Positions 26,708 through 35,465 of a DNA stretch of 64,000 nucleotides are shown here, piece after piece. The position numbers were made by a program, and so were the translations under genes. The notes below the pieces were generated by a model. The model worked only from the letters and a program-made list of their open reading frames with translations. It had not been told where the DNA came from and made no database searches. Every line of letters begins with the position of its first letter. Position 1 is the stretch's first letter. This stretch comes from Halopseudomonas laoshanensis (lineage in GTDB: Bacteria > Pseudomonadota > Gammaproteobacteria > Pseudomonadales > Pseudomonadaceae). The stretch is taken from assembly GCF_008365385.1 (NCBI RefSeq), contig NZ_QOVF01000001.1:496001-560000 (forward strand), written 5' to 3'.

Positions 26708-29187
26708 ACCGCCGTCTCCAATAGCACGGGAGCGCCGCGCTGAGTGACCTGCCGCCGCTGGTCCATGCGCACCAGGCGCAACGCGTTCAGCACTACCAGC
26801 AGTGAGCTGGCGGACATACCAATAGCAGCCCAGGCGGGTGTAACCAGGCCCAGCGCTGCCAATGGCAGGATACCGGCATTATAGGCGCCGGCCCAGAACA
26901 GGTTCTGCACCACGATGCGTCTGGTACGCCGAGCCCCGCTCAAGGCCTGCAGCAGCACCGTCAACTGACTGCTGAGCAGCACTGCGTCGGCGCTGGTTTT
27001 GGCCAGGTCAGACGCCTCGCCCATGGCAATAGAGATATTCGCGCTGGCCAGCACCGGTACGTCATTGACCCCGTCGCCGAGCATCAGCACCTGACGGCCC
27101 TGGCTCTGCAGTCCCTGCACATAGGCGAGTTTATCCGCAGGGCTGGCATTACCAATGGCCTTTTCGATGCCCAATTGGTCAGCCATGCGGTTGACCACCT
27201 GATCATGGTCACCGGAGAGCAGGATGACCTGAAGCGCGCGGGCTTTGAGTCCTTGGATCAACTCGGCAGCATCGGGGCGCAGGCGGTCGTTGAGTACGAA
27301 CCAGGCAATCGGGCCCTGCTCGTCACCGAGTAGCAGCCACTGACCGGGTTCGTCAGGCAGTTCGGGTGCTGCATGGCTACTTGGCATGGCACTGAATTTG
27401 GCACTGAGCTCACTGACAAAAGCGGGTTTGCCAATACGCAGTAGCTGGCCCTGGCAAATCCCTTCCAGTCCCAGGCCGGGGTGGCTGGTGACGCTGTCAG
27501 CCTGCTCCAAGGTGCGGCCAAAGGCACGGGCGATGGGATGCTCGGAGCGGGCTTCAAGCATCCGCGCCAGACGCAAAGCCTGATCGCTGTCCTGGCCGGC
27601 AAAGGCTTCAACACGCTCCAATGTCATCCGGCCTTCGGTCAGCGTGCCGGTCTTGTCGACAATCACGGTGTCTATTTTGGTCAAACCTTCGAGCACATGC
27701 CCGCGGGTGATCAACAGCCCGAGTTTCTGCAGACTGCCGGTGGCGGTGGTCAGTGCCGTGGGGGTGGCCAACGACAGCGCGCAAGGGCAGGTGGCGACGA
27801 GCATTGCCAGTACGACCCAGAACGCTGTTTCGCCATTGGCCAGCCACCACCAGAGACCGCCGACGACGACCGCGGCACTCATGACGATCAGCAGAAAATA
27901 CTGCGCCGCCTGATCGGCAATTTGCGCCAGGCGTGGCTTGTCGGTCTGGGCGCGCTCGAGTAATCGCACGATGGCGGACAGGCGCGTCTGTTCACCGATG
28001 GCGTTGACTCGAATACGCAGTGGGCCTTCAACGTTCAGGGTGCCGGCGGTCACCTGGTCGCCGACGCGTTTGGCCAGCGGCAGGTATTCACCGGACAGCG
28101 CAGACTCATCCACGCTGCTGATGCCGTCAATGATCTCACCGTCGGCAGGGATGCTCTCGCCTGGCTTGATATCCAGCAAGTCGCCGGGCTGCACTTCGTC
28201 CAGCATCACCCGCTGCGTATGCCCCTCGCTGTCTACGCGCATGGCGCTGGGCGGCAGCAGGTTGACCAGTTTGGCGCTGCTTTCCACCGTGCGCTGCCGC
28301 GCCCGGCGTTCCAGATAGCGCCCCGCCAGCAGGAAAAACGCAAACATGGTGACCGAATCGAAGTAAATTTCGCCGGTATTGGTTACCGTGGCCCAGACCC
28401 CAGCCAGATAGGCGCCACCGATCGCCAGAGATACGGATACATCCATGCTCAAGCGGCGATTACTCAGGTCTCGCCAGGCGCCCTGGAAGAAGGGCGCGCA
28501 ACTGTAGAGCACCACGGGCGTGGTCATTAACAGGCTGACCCAGCGCAGGATAATGGCCATATCCGCAGTCAGGTCCTGATTGAATTCCTCATACAGGGCC
28601 ATCGTCGCCATCATCACCTGCATGAACATCAGCCCGGCCAGGCCCAGGCGACGCAGATAACGTCGATTCTCGGCGGCAATCTGCTCGCTGGCCTTGTCTG
28701 CTTCAAACGGATGCGCGCCATAGCCGATGCGCTTGATCTCTGCCAGCAGTGCAGAGAGGCGCGTCTGTTCCGGGTTCCAGGTCAGTGTCAGGCGGTGATT
28801 GCCCAGGTTCAGGCCGGCCTGGCTCACGCCAGGCATCTGGCTCAGGCGTTTCTCGATCAGCCAGCCGCAGGCTGCGCAACTGATGCCTTCAATTAATAAC
28901 TGGATCTGCTGCTGATCACCCTCACTATGCACATAGCGTTGCTGCACATCGGCGCGGTCGAGCAGCTCCAGTTCATCCTGCAGTACCCGGGGGAGGGCTT
29001 CGGGATTGACGGCATTATCGGTGCGGTGGCGGTAATAGCTTTCCAGGCCGCCCGCCACGATGGCTGCGGCGACCGCCTGACAGCCCGGGCAGCACATGGC
29101 TCTGGGCTGCTCGAGTATGACGCAGGTCCAGGAAGAGCCGGTCGGAACCGGCTCGCTACAGTGGTAGCAGGGGACAGGATTAGCCAT
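26704..29187 (-). CDS. ccoI: Copper-exporting P-type ATPase CcoI/FixI for cbb3 assembly
   Basis: 827 residues. The N-terminus has a Cys-rich metal-binding region (CYHCSEPVP, CCPGCQAV), then an HMA domain (GISCAACGWLIEK). Eight TM helices surround the P-type core: the CPC ion site in VATCPCALSLATP, phosphorylated Asp in DKTGTLTEG, SEHPIA and GDGVNDVPVLA. FixI-type ATPases move copper to the periplasm for the CuB centre of CcoN. It lies between ccoH and ccoS with near-zero spacing. Confidence 0.97.
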   Translation of the reverse strand: MANPVPCYHCSEPVPTGSSWTCVILEQPRAMCCPGCQAVAAAIVAGGLESYYRHRTDNAVNPEALPRVLQDELELLDRADVQQRYVHSEGDQQQIQLLIEGISCAACGWLIEKRLSQMPGVSQAGLNLGNHRLTLTWNPEQTRLSALLAEIKRIGYGAHPFEADKASEQIAAENRRYLRRLGLAGLMFMQVMMATMALYEEFNQDLTADMAIILRWVSLLMTTPVVLYSCAPFFQGAWRDLSNRRLSMDVSVSLAIGGAYLAGVWATVTNTGEIYFDSVTMFAFFLLAGRYLERRARQRTVESSAKLVNLLPPSAMRVDSEGHTQRVMLDEVQPGDLLDIKPGESIPADGEIIDGISSVDESALSGEYLPLAKRVGDQVTAGTLNVEGPLRIRVNAIGEQTRLSAIVRLLERAQTDKPRLAQIADQAAQYFLLIVMSAAVVVGGLWWWLANGETAFWVVLAMLVATCPCALSLATPTALTTATGSLQKLGLLITRGHVLEGLTKIDTVIVDKTGTLTEGRMTLERVEAFAGQDSDQALRLARMLEARSEHPIARAFGRTLEQADSVTSHPGLGLEGICQGQLLRIGKPAFVSELSAKFSAMPSSHAAPELPDEPGQWLLLGDEQGPIAWFVLNDRLRPDAAELIQGLKARALQVILLSGDHDQVVNRMADQLGIEKAIGNASPADKLAYVQGLQSQGRQVLMLGDGVNDVPVLASANISIAMGEASDLAKTSADAVLLSSQLTVLLQALSGARRTRRIVVQNLFWAGAYNAGILPLAALGLVTPAWAAIGMSASSLLVVLNALRLVRMDQRRQVTQRGAPVLLETAV

Positions 29188-29189
29188 GC

Positions 29190-29705
29190 TTACTCGGCGC
29201 TGAGACGATAAGTCTGCCCGCTGCCCAGGTTGATCTCATCGGTCAGACGCCAGCCTGTTTCGCCAGGTTTGGTCGGGTCGCTCAGATCGACGTAGTGACG
29301 ACCCTGCATGGATTCAGACAACTGCCCGGCGTACTGATTGCCACTGACGCGCTTGAGCAGCACGGTGCGGTCGCGTTCCGCGTGAGAAGGGGAGATCAAG
29401 TCCAGTTGCAGGTCGGCCGGCAGCGGCTCCAACTGGCCCTCAAGGTTCAGACTGATCTCGCCCGTTACCTCGTCCACGCTGAACTCGGAGGACAGCTGCA
29501 GCTCATCAGCCAACTGATCGCGGCCCAGGTGCATGTTGATCGCGCGACCTTCCTTGTAATAGTTGTCGCGAACCATGCTGTCCTGGTGTGCCAGCGAAAT
29601 AAATAGCAAACCCAGCCCGATGACTACGGCAAACACCAGAATTCCGATGATGAACCAGGGCCAGAACTGCTTGTACCAGGGTGGAATGATTTCGTCTTGC
29701 TGCAT
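29190..29705 (-). CDS. ccoH: cbb3 oxidase assembly protein CcoH/FixH
   Basis: 171 residues: one N-terminal TM helix (FIIGILVFAVVIGLGLLFISLA) and a periplasmic FixH domain with the family's DNYYKEGRAIN motif and a WRLTDEI near the C-terminus. CcoH stays bound to the oxidase and stabilises it during assembly. It is two bases from ccoI and four from ccoG. Confidence 0.95.
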   Translation of the reverse strand: MQQDEIIPPWYKQFWPWFIIGILVFAVVIGLGLLFISLAHQDSMVRDNYYKEGRAINMHLGRDQLADELQLSSEFSVDEVTGEISLNLEGQLEPLPADLQLDLISPSHAERDRTVLLKRVSGNQYAGQLSESMQGRHYVDLSDPTKPGETGWRLTDEINLGSGQTYRLSAE

Positions 29706-29709
29706 GTAA

Positions 29710-31125
29710 TTACCTGAGGTTAGGGCCCATGAAACGGCTTTCGGACAGCGTTGTCACTTCGGGGTCGTCTTCAGCGGTGACGCGGAAGTTGACTGGCATG
29801 TTGGTGCTTTCCAGGAATGCCGGGTCGAGCTGCACGTTCACCGGTAGTTGCAAGTGTCCGTTGGCCTCGACAGTCAGGCGGTTGTCCGGCAGATTCATCT
29901 CCAATTCCGGATGCCCTTCGATGCTCAGATCAAAGGTCCGCTCCTGCTGGGCCTTGTTGAAGATCCTGACAATATACACGTTCTCGATATCGCCGCCGCG
30001 GGCCTCGCGGAACAGCACGTTACGGTCACGCTGCACGTCCAGTGACACTTCGGACAGGCTGGTAACAGTCACGATGAACAATCCGATCATGATCGCCAGG
30101 GCCGCACCATAGCCGAGCAGTCGCGGACGAATGACTTGGGTTTTCTCGCCACTGAGATTATGCTCGGTGGTGTAGCTGATCAGCCCCCTGGGATAGTTCA
30201 TCTTGTCCATGATGTCATCGCATGCGTCCACGCAGGCGGCGCACTGAATGCACTCATACTGCAGGCCATCGCGGATATCGATGCCGGTAGGGCAGACCTG
30301 AACGCACATATTGCAGTCCACGCAGTCGCCCAGACCCACGGCCGCAGGCTCTACACCCTTCTTGCGTGGCCCGCGCTGCTCACCACGGCGCGGGTCATAG
30401 GCGACGATCAGTGTGTCCTTGTCGAACATCACGCTCTGGAAGCGGCCGTAGGGGCACATGTAAAAGCAGACTTGCTCGCGCAACCAGCCGGCATTGATGT
30501 AGGTGGCCATGGTAAAGAAGAACACCCAGAACAGCGTCCAGCCATTGATTTGCAGGGTGAAGGTATCCGGTACCAGTTCGCGAATCGGCGTGAAATAACC
30601 GACAAAGGTCAGCGCGGTGACTACCGACACGCTCAGCCAGATGCTGTGTTTGGCAGTACGGCGAGCCAGCTTGTTGGCGTTCATCGGTTGCTTGTCGAGC
30701 TTGATGCGCGCGTTGCGCTCGCCCTCGGTAACCTTTTCCGCCCACATGAAAATCCATGTCCATACGGTTTGCGGGCAGGTGTAACCGCACCAGATGCGGC
30801 CGGCGAACACGGTGATGAAAAACAGGCCAAAGGCGCAGATGATCAGCAGGAAGGACAGCAAAAAGAAGTCTTCCGGCTGGAAAGTGGCACTGAAAATATG
30901 GAACTGGCGTGCCGGCAGATCAAACAGCACGGCCTGACGGCCACCCCAATCCAGCCAGGCGGTACCGAAATACAGCAGAAACAGCAAACCCACGCCGATC
31001 AGCCGTACGTTGCGAAAAAATCCCTGGTAAGACCGCGTCTGGATCTTGTCGCGCTTGGCGTACAGATCGTAGGTCTGAACCTGACCCGGGGGGGTGACAT
31101 TCTTGACGGGAATTTTTTCGCTCAT
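29710..31125 (-). CDS. ccoG: Cytochrome oxidase accessory protein CcoG (copper reductase)
   Basis: 471 residues. The membrane part has CGYTCPQTVW, followed by a ferredoxin-like section with two [4Fe-4S] sites (CVDCNMCVQVCPTG and CIQCAACVDAC) and a C-terminal Ig-like periplasmic domain (PEDFFLL at the N-terminal membrane part; FNKAQQERTFDLSIEG near the end). CcoG reduces Cu(II) in the cytoplasm for delivery to cbb3 oxidase. It is the first gene of the ccoGHIS group, 137 bases after ccoP with a strong hairpin between. Confidence 0.97.
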   Translation of the reverse strand: MSEKIPVKNVTPPGQVQTYDLYAKRDKIQTRSYQGFFRNVRLIGVGLLFLLYFGTAWLDWGGRQAVLFDLPARQFHIFSATFQPEDFFLLSFLLIICAFGLFFITVFAGRIWCGYTCPQTVWTWIFMWAEKVTEGERNARIKLDKQPMNANKLARRTAKHSIWLSVSVVTALTFVGYFTPIRELVPDTFTLQINGWTLFWVFFFTMATYINAGWLREQVCFYMCPYGRFQSVMFDKDTLIVAYDPRRGEQRGPRKKGVEPAAVGLGDCVDCNMCVQVCPTGIDIRDGLQYECIQCAACVDACDDIMDKMNYPRGLISYTTEHNLSGEKTQVIRPRLLGYGAALAIMIGLFIVTVTSLSEVSLDVQRDRNVLFREARGGDIENVYIVRIFNKAQQERTFDLSIEGHPELEMNLPDNRLTVEANGHLQLPVNVQLDPAFLESTNMPVNFRVTAEDDPEVTTLSESRFMGPNLR

Positions 31126-31157
31126 GATGATCCGCCGTGGTGTTGTGCGAGGGAGGT

Positions 31158-31183
31158 GTCCCGGCCGGAGGTCCGGCCGGGAC
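31158..31183 (-). terminator. Strong hairpin between ccoP and ccoG
   Basis: Perfect twelve-base arms GTCCCGGCCGGA and TCCGGCCGGGAC with a two-base centre. No T run on either side. It probably lowers read-through or protects the 3' end of the ccoNOQP message, so that structural subunits are made in excess over assembly factors. Confidence 0.65.
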
Positions 31184-31262
31184 TGGTAGTGCTATACCAC
31201 TCAAGAATAGGGTGGCTGGTCGTTCAGCGCCATGCGACCTGGCGTCGCGGCGGGTGGGTGGT

Positions 31263-32165
31263 TCAGTCTGCTTCGGCGTCGGTATTGCGCTTGGACAGGC
31301 TATAAACGTACGCAGTCAGCACGTGCAGCTTGTCTTCACCCAGGTGTGCCTGGGATGGCATGTTACCGTTACGACCATAGCGCAGGCTCTGCTGAACCTG
31401 CAGCATGCTGGCGCCATACAGCCAAACATCGTCTGTCAGGTTAGGTGCGCCCAACAGTGGGTTGCCTGTGCCGTCCGGGCCGTGGCAGGCCACGCAGTTG
31501 GTCTTGAAGATCTGTTCACCAGCAGCAATATCCACGCCTTCAGTTTCCAGTCCTGACAGGCTACGAACATAACCGGCGGCATTGCGAACACCAGACTCGC
31601 CGATGACTGCCAGCCAAGCCGGCATCGCCGCCTGACGGCCGCCATTGAGCGTGGTGCGAATCTGGTCCGGCTCACCGCCCCAGATCCATTCGTCGTCGGT
31701 CAGGTTCGGGAAACCGTAGGCACCGCGGCCATCAGAACCGTGGCAAACCGAGCAGTTAACCGCAAACAGGCGCTGGCCGATGCGATGAGCCTCGTCGTCC
31801 TGGGCAACCTCTTCCACCGGCATGTCGGCGAACTTGGCGAAAATCGGTGCGAACTGCTCACGTGCATCCGCTACCTCTTCCTCGTACTGGCCCACTTGGG
31901 TCCAACCGAGGATGCCAGGCCATTTACCCATGCCAGGGTAGAGCACCAGGTAGACGGCGCTGAAAACGATGGTCGCCAGAAACAGGACGAACCACCAGCG
32001 CGGCAGGGGGTTGTCGTACTCCTCGATACCATCGAAGGAATGGCCAACGGTTTGGTCGGTTTCTTCCGGCCGCTGCCCTTTGCGGGTAGCGAAGAGCAAC
32101 CAGAGGATCAGGCCCAGCGTGATCAGGGTCAGGACAATGATGTACCCGCTCCAGAAATTACTCAT
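31263..32165 (-). CDS. ccoP: cbb3 oxidase diheme subunit CcoP
   Basis: 300 residues. Two N-terminal hydrophobic segments (IVLTLITLGLILWLLF; WWFVLFLATIVFSAVYLVLYPG) anchor it. Two c-type heme sites follow, CSVCH and CVACH, each with downstream Met ligands. It passes electrons from soluble cytochromes to CcoO and CcoN. ATGA overlap with ccoQ. Confidence 0.97.
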   Translation of the reverse strand: MSNFWSGYIIVLTLITLGLILWLLFATRKGQRPEETDQTVGHSFDGIEEYDNPLPRWWFVLFLATIVFSAVYLVLYPGMGKWPGILGWTQVGQYEEEVADAREQFAPIFAKFADMPVEEVAQDDEAHRIGQRLFAVNCSVCHGSDGRGAYGFPNLTDDEWIWGGEPDQIRTTLNGGRQAAMPAWLAVIGESGVRNAAGYVRSLSGLETEGVDIAAGEQIFKTNCVACHGPDGTGNPLLGAPNLTDDVWLYGASMLQVQQSLRYGRNGNMPSQAHLGEDKLHVLTAYVYSLSKRNTDAEAD

Positions 32166-32353
32166 TCTTTGTTACTCCTAGCGTCTTGCTGCTCACGGCG
32201 CGCTTTTTCATCATCAGACTCATCGGCGAAGGGCAGTTGAGCCGCTTCGTCGAAATCTTTTTTCTTGTAGGAGCTATAGGCCCATACGGTGACACCGATG
32301 AATGCCAACATCGCAAGGATGGTGGCAATGCCGCGGAGAGTGTTGATATCCAT
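32162..32353 (-). CDS. ccoQ: cbb3 oxidase small subunit CcoQ
   Basis: 63 residues with one TM helix (IATILAMLAFIGVTVWAYS) and a charged tail (YKKKDFDEAAQLPFADESDDE), the CcoQ/FixQ pattern. It stabilises CcoP association. Six bases from ccoO and overlapping ccoP. Confidence 0.96.
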   Translation of the reverse strand: MDINTLRGIATILAMLAFIGVTVWAYSSYKKKDFDEAAQLPFADESDDEKARREQQDARSNKE

Positions 32354-32359
32354 GGTCGG

Positions 32360-32971
32360 TTACCGGCGATCTGAAAGAACAGTGCCGAGGTGCTGCAGAT
32401 AGGCGATCACGGCGTCGATTTCGGCGACCCCTTTGACTTCCTCTTCAGCACCGGCAATGTCTTCGTCGGTGTAGGGCACGCCCAGGCGGCGCAGGCCAGT
32501 CATCTTGGCAGCGGTATGGTCGCCGCTCAGGACGTTTTCCTGCAGCCACGGGTAAGCCGGCATCTTGGACTCAGGCACTACATCACGCGGGTTGATCAGG
32601 TGCGCACGATGCCAATCGTCGGAGTAACGCTGACCGACGCGGGCCAGATCTGGACCGGTACGCTTGGAGCCCCACAGGAAAGGGTGCTCGTAGACGCTTT
32701 CACCGGCTACCGAGTAGTGACCATAACGCTCGGTTTCCGAACGGAACGGGCGGACCATCTGCGAGTGGCAACCAACGCAACCTTCGCGGATATAGATGTC
32801 ACGTCCTTCCAGCTCCAGCGCGGTGTAAGGCCGCAGGCCCTCGATCGGCTGAGTGGTTTCCTGTTGAAAGAACAGCGGGACGATCTGGGTCAGGCCGCCG
32901 AAGCTGATCGCAACAACGATCAGCACCACCAGCAGGCCCAGATTTTTTTCTACCAATTCGTGCTTTTTCAT
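32360..32971 (-). CDS. ccoO: cbb3 oxidase monoheme subunit CcoO
   Basis: 203 residues. One N-terminal TM anchor, then one c-type heme site [11 protein letters not shown] and the family segment [14 protein letters not shown] with [24 protein letters not shown] overlap with the ccoN stop gives translational coupling. Confidence 0.97.
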   Translation of the reverse strand: MKKHELVEKNLGLLVVLIVVAISFGGLTQIVPLFFQQETTQPIEGLRPYTALELEGRDIYIREGCVGCHSQMVRPFRSETERYGHYSVAGESVYEHPFLWGSKRTGPDLARVGQRYSDDWHRAHLINPRDVVPESKMPAYPWLQENVLSGDHTAAKMTGLRRLGVPYTDEDIAGAEEEVKGVAEIDAVIAYLQHLGTVLSDRR

Positions 32972-34413
32972 TAGTGAGCTGCTCCCTGGGTCATTTGCGC
33001 GGCGGCCTGTGCTTCAGCCGGCTGAGAGGCGCGAATGGTGCGCCACACGTTGTAACCCATCAGAAGCATACCAATGAGGAAGAACAAGCCGCCGATCATG
33101 CGGACAATAAAGCCCGGGTGGCTGGCTTCCAGCGCTTCCACAAAGGAGTAGGTCAGGGTGCCGTCGACGTTGACTGCGCGCCACATGAGGCCCTGGGTAA
33201 TGCCGTTAACCCACATGGAAACGATATACAGAACCGTACCTACAGTAGCTAGCCAGAAGTGCACGTTGATCAGGCCAACGCTGTGCATCTGCTCACGGCC
33301 GAAGATCTTCGGAATCATGTGATAGAGCGAGCCGATGGAGATCATCGCAACCCAGCCCAGCGCACCGGCGTGTACGTGACCAATGGTCCAGTCGGTGTAG
33401 TGGGAGAGGGCGTTAACGGTTTTAATCGCCATCATCGGACCTTCAAAGGTCGACATGCCGTAGAACGCCAGGGACACCACCAGGAAGCGCAGGATCGGAT
33501 CGGTGCGCAGTTTGTGCCAGGCACCCGACAGCGTCATCATGCCGTTGATCATGCCGCCCCAGCTTGGCGCCAGCAGAATCAGTGACATCACCATGCCCAG
33601 CGACTGTGCCCAGTCAGGCAGCGCGGTGTAATGCAGGTGGTGCGGGCCGGCCCAGATGTAGATCGCGATCAGTGCCCAGAAATGCACGATCGACAGACGG
33701 TAGGAGTAGATCGGGCGGTTAGCCTGCTTGGGTACGAAGTAATACATCATGCCCAGGAAGCCGGCAGTCAGGAAGAACCCCACCGCGTTGTGCCCGTACC
33801 ACCACTGAACCATTGCATCCGTCGCACCCGAATACATCGAGTAGGATTTGAACAGCGTGATCGGCATAGCCATGCTGTTGACGATGTGCAGCACAGCAAC
33901 GGTAATGATGAAGGCGCCAAAGAACCAGTTACCCACATAGATGTGCTTCATCTGGCGCTTCATAATGGTGCCGAAGAACACCAGGCCGTAACTGATCCAG
34001 ACCAGAGCGATAAGAATATCGATCGGCCATTCCAGTTCGGCATACTCTTTGGTCGACGTGAGACCCAGAGGCAGCGTAATAACCGCTAAGACGATAACTG
34101 TCTGCCAGCCCCAGAACACAAAGGCCGCCAGGCGGTCGGAAAACAGCCGGGCCTGTGAGGTGCGCTGCACCACGTAGAAGGAGGTAGCCATCAACGCGCA
34201 ACCGCCAAAGGCAAAGACGACCGCATTGGTATGCAACGGGCGCAGGCGTCCGAAGCTGGTCCAGGGCAGGTCAAAGTTCAGGGCGGGCCAGACCAGCTGG
34301 GCTGCCAGAAGGACACCAAGGCTCATGCCTACGATACCCCAGATCACCGTCATGACGGCGAACTGACGTACCACTTTGTAGTTATAAGCTGTCGAAGTGG
34401 TAGCTGTGCTCAT
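32971..34413 (-). CDS. ccoN: cbb3 oxidase catalytic subunit CcoN
   Basis: 480 residues from the ATG at 34413 ([18 protein letters not shown]), with GGAA upstream. The frame is open 28 codons further, but that part does not fit the family. Twelve TM helices with heme-copper oxidase His ligands: [25 protein letters not shown] and [11 protein letters not shown], then the HVHAGALGW. It reduces oxygen to water at high affinity and pumps protons. First gene of ccoNOQP, with an ANR-dependent promoter in front. Only one cbb3 operon is in the window, whereas P. aeruginosa has two. Confidence 0.98.
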   Translation of the reverse strand: MSTATTSTAYNYKVVRQFAVMTVIWGIVGMSLGVLLAAQLVWPALNFDLPWTSFGRLRPLHTNAVVFAFGGCALMATSFYVVQRTSQARLFSDRLAAFVFWGWQTVIVLAVITLPLGLTSTKEYAELEWPIDILIALVWISYGLVFFGTIMKRQMKHIYVGNWFFGAFIITVAVLHIVNSMAMPITLFKSYSMYSGATDAMVQWWYGHNAVGFFLTAGFLGMMYYFVPKQANRPIYSYRLSIVHFWALIAIYIWAGPHHLHYTALPDWAQSLGMVMSLILLAPSWGGMINGMMTLSGAWHKLRTDPILRFLVVSLAFYGMSTFEGPMMAIKTVNALSHYTDWTIGHVHAGALGWVAMISIGSLYHMIPKIFGREQMHSVGLINVHFWLATVGTVLYIVSMWVNGITQGLMWRAVNVDGTLTYSFVEALEASHPGFIVRMIGGLFFLIGMLLMGYNVWRTIRASQPAEAQAAAQMTQGAAH

Positions 34414-34808
34414 GCGAGGTTCCACGGATAGCAATGGGTTTAAGGGGTCTAAAACGGCGGCAAGTATGAGGAAAGCTGCCCTCGTTTGCAATGACACAGG
34501 TCAAGGTATGGTCCGCTTCAAAGCCCTCTGGATGGCCTTTTACAGTACACTCGACGAAGTGGCAGTGGGCAGTGACAGCAATCGATACATCTGCCTGCAC
34601 GGCGCAAGATTGATAACCGGCGCGAGGTTTTTAGTTGTGTGGCCGGCTCCTTCTCCACGGCTATCAGACGAACGCGGATCGGGCAACGGTAAGCTTAGTA
34701 CCCCGGGGGCCATGTGTGAAGCACAATAACCCTGTTGATTGCGTGGCATCTTGTCGCAGTTGTGCTCGCGGCTGCCGGGGAATGAACAGATAAACAGGAG
34801 ATCCGACG
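34414..34808. other. Intergenic region between ccoN and the alpha/beta hydrolase
   Basis: About 395 bases between divergent genes. The left 100 bases hold the ANR box and -10 of ccoN. I see no gene or stable hairpin in the rest, apart from the AGGAG of the hydrolase at its right end. Confidence 0.6.
34463..34504 (-). promoter_or_regulatory. ANR-dependent promoter of ccoNOQP
   Basis: On the minus strand TTGACCTGTGTCAT (34491-34504) matches the ANR/FNR consensus TTGAT-N4-ATCAA with the common Pseudomonas TTGAC form, one mismatch at the last base. A CATACT -10 element lies at 34463-34468. This places the box centre about 41 bases before the expected start, the class II activation geometry. Confidence 0.8.
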
Positions 34809-35453
34809 TTGCCTGCAAAGCTGATTGACCACCCCGCGAATGGCGCAGCACATGCGACCCTGCTGTTCGCACATGGCGCAGGCGCGCCTATGGATAGCGA
34901 GTTCATGCAGCTGATGGCTACGTTGCTGAGCCAGCAGGGGCTCGACGTCGTACGGTTCGAATTTCCCTATATGCAGACTCGTCGCTTGGAAGGTAAAAAG
35001 CGCCCGCCTGACCCCATGCCGAGGTTGCTTGACGCCTACCGCGAGCAATGCGGCCTGCACCGCGGCCCGTTATTTATTGCGGGTAAATCCATGGGCGGCA
35101 GGGTAGCGAGCATGCTGGTGGACGAGTTGCCGGTAGCCGGCGCTGTGTGCTTTGGTTATCCCTTTCATCCGCCAGGCAAGCCGGAGAAAACTCGCATCGC
35201 TCATCTGCAGAATTTACGCCGCCCCCTGTTGGTGCTGCAGGGTACCCGCGATCCGTTGGGTAAACCGCATGAAGTCGCTGAGTACCCGCTATCCGAGCGC
35301 CTGGAGCTGAAGTGGTTGGACAGCGCGGACCATGATTTCAAGCCGCTCAAGGCGTCAGGGCGGACCCAGCAGGATGTTATTGCCCATGCCGCGCGGTTGG
35401 CTGGCGAGTTCTGTCGCCAGCATTTACCCGGTTCAATCGTTAGCACCGGTTAA
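34809..35453 (+). CDS. Alpha/beta hydrolase of the KANL3/Tex30 family
   Basis: 214 residues starting at TTG with AGGAG eight bases upstream. Landmarks: TLLFAHGAGAPMDSEFM, the nucleophile region FIAGKSMGGRVAS (Ser in GKSMGG), LLVLQGTRDPLG with the acidic residue, and a likely catalytic His in DSADHDFKPLK. Small cytoplasmic hydrolase of unknown substrate, common in Pseudomonas. It converges with the chemoreceptor gene; only 12 bases separate them. Confidence 0.92.
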   Translation: MPAKLIDHPANGAAHATLLFAHGAGAPMDSEFMQLMATLLSQQGLDVVRFEFPYMQTRRLEGKKRPPDPMPRLLDAYREQCGLHRGPLFIAGKSMGGRVASMLVDELPVAGAVCFGYPFHPPGKPEKTRIAHLQNLRRPLLVLQGTRDPLGKPHEVAEYPLSERLELKWLDSADHDFKPLKASGRTQQDVIAHAARLAGEFCRQHLPGSIVSTG

Positions 35454-35465
35454 CGGGCTAACCGG

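Noticed and set aside
30136-31305. Long open frame of about 389 codons opposite ccoG
   Set aside because: It lies fully across a clear ccoG gene and its start, composition and lack of family features mark it as the high-GC shadow of that gene.
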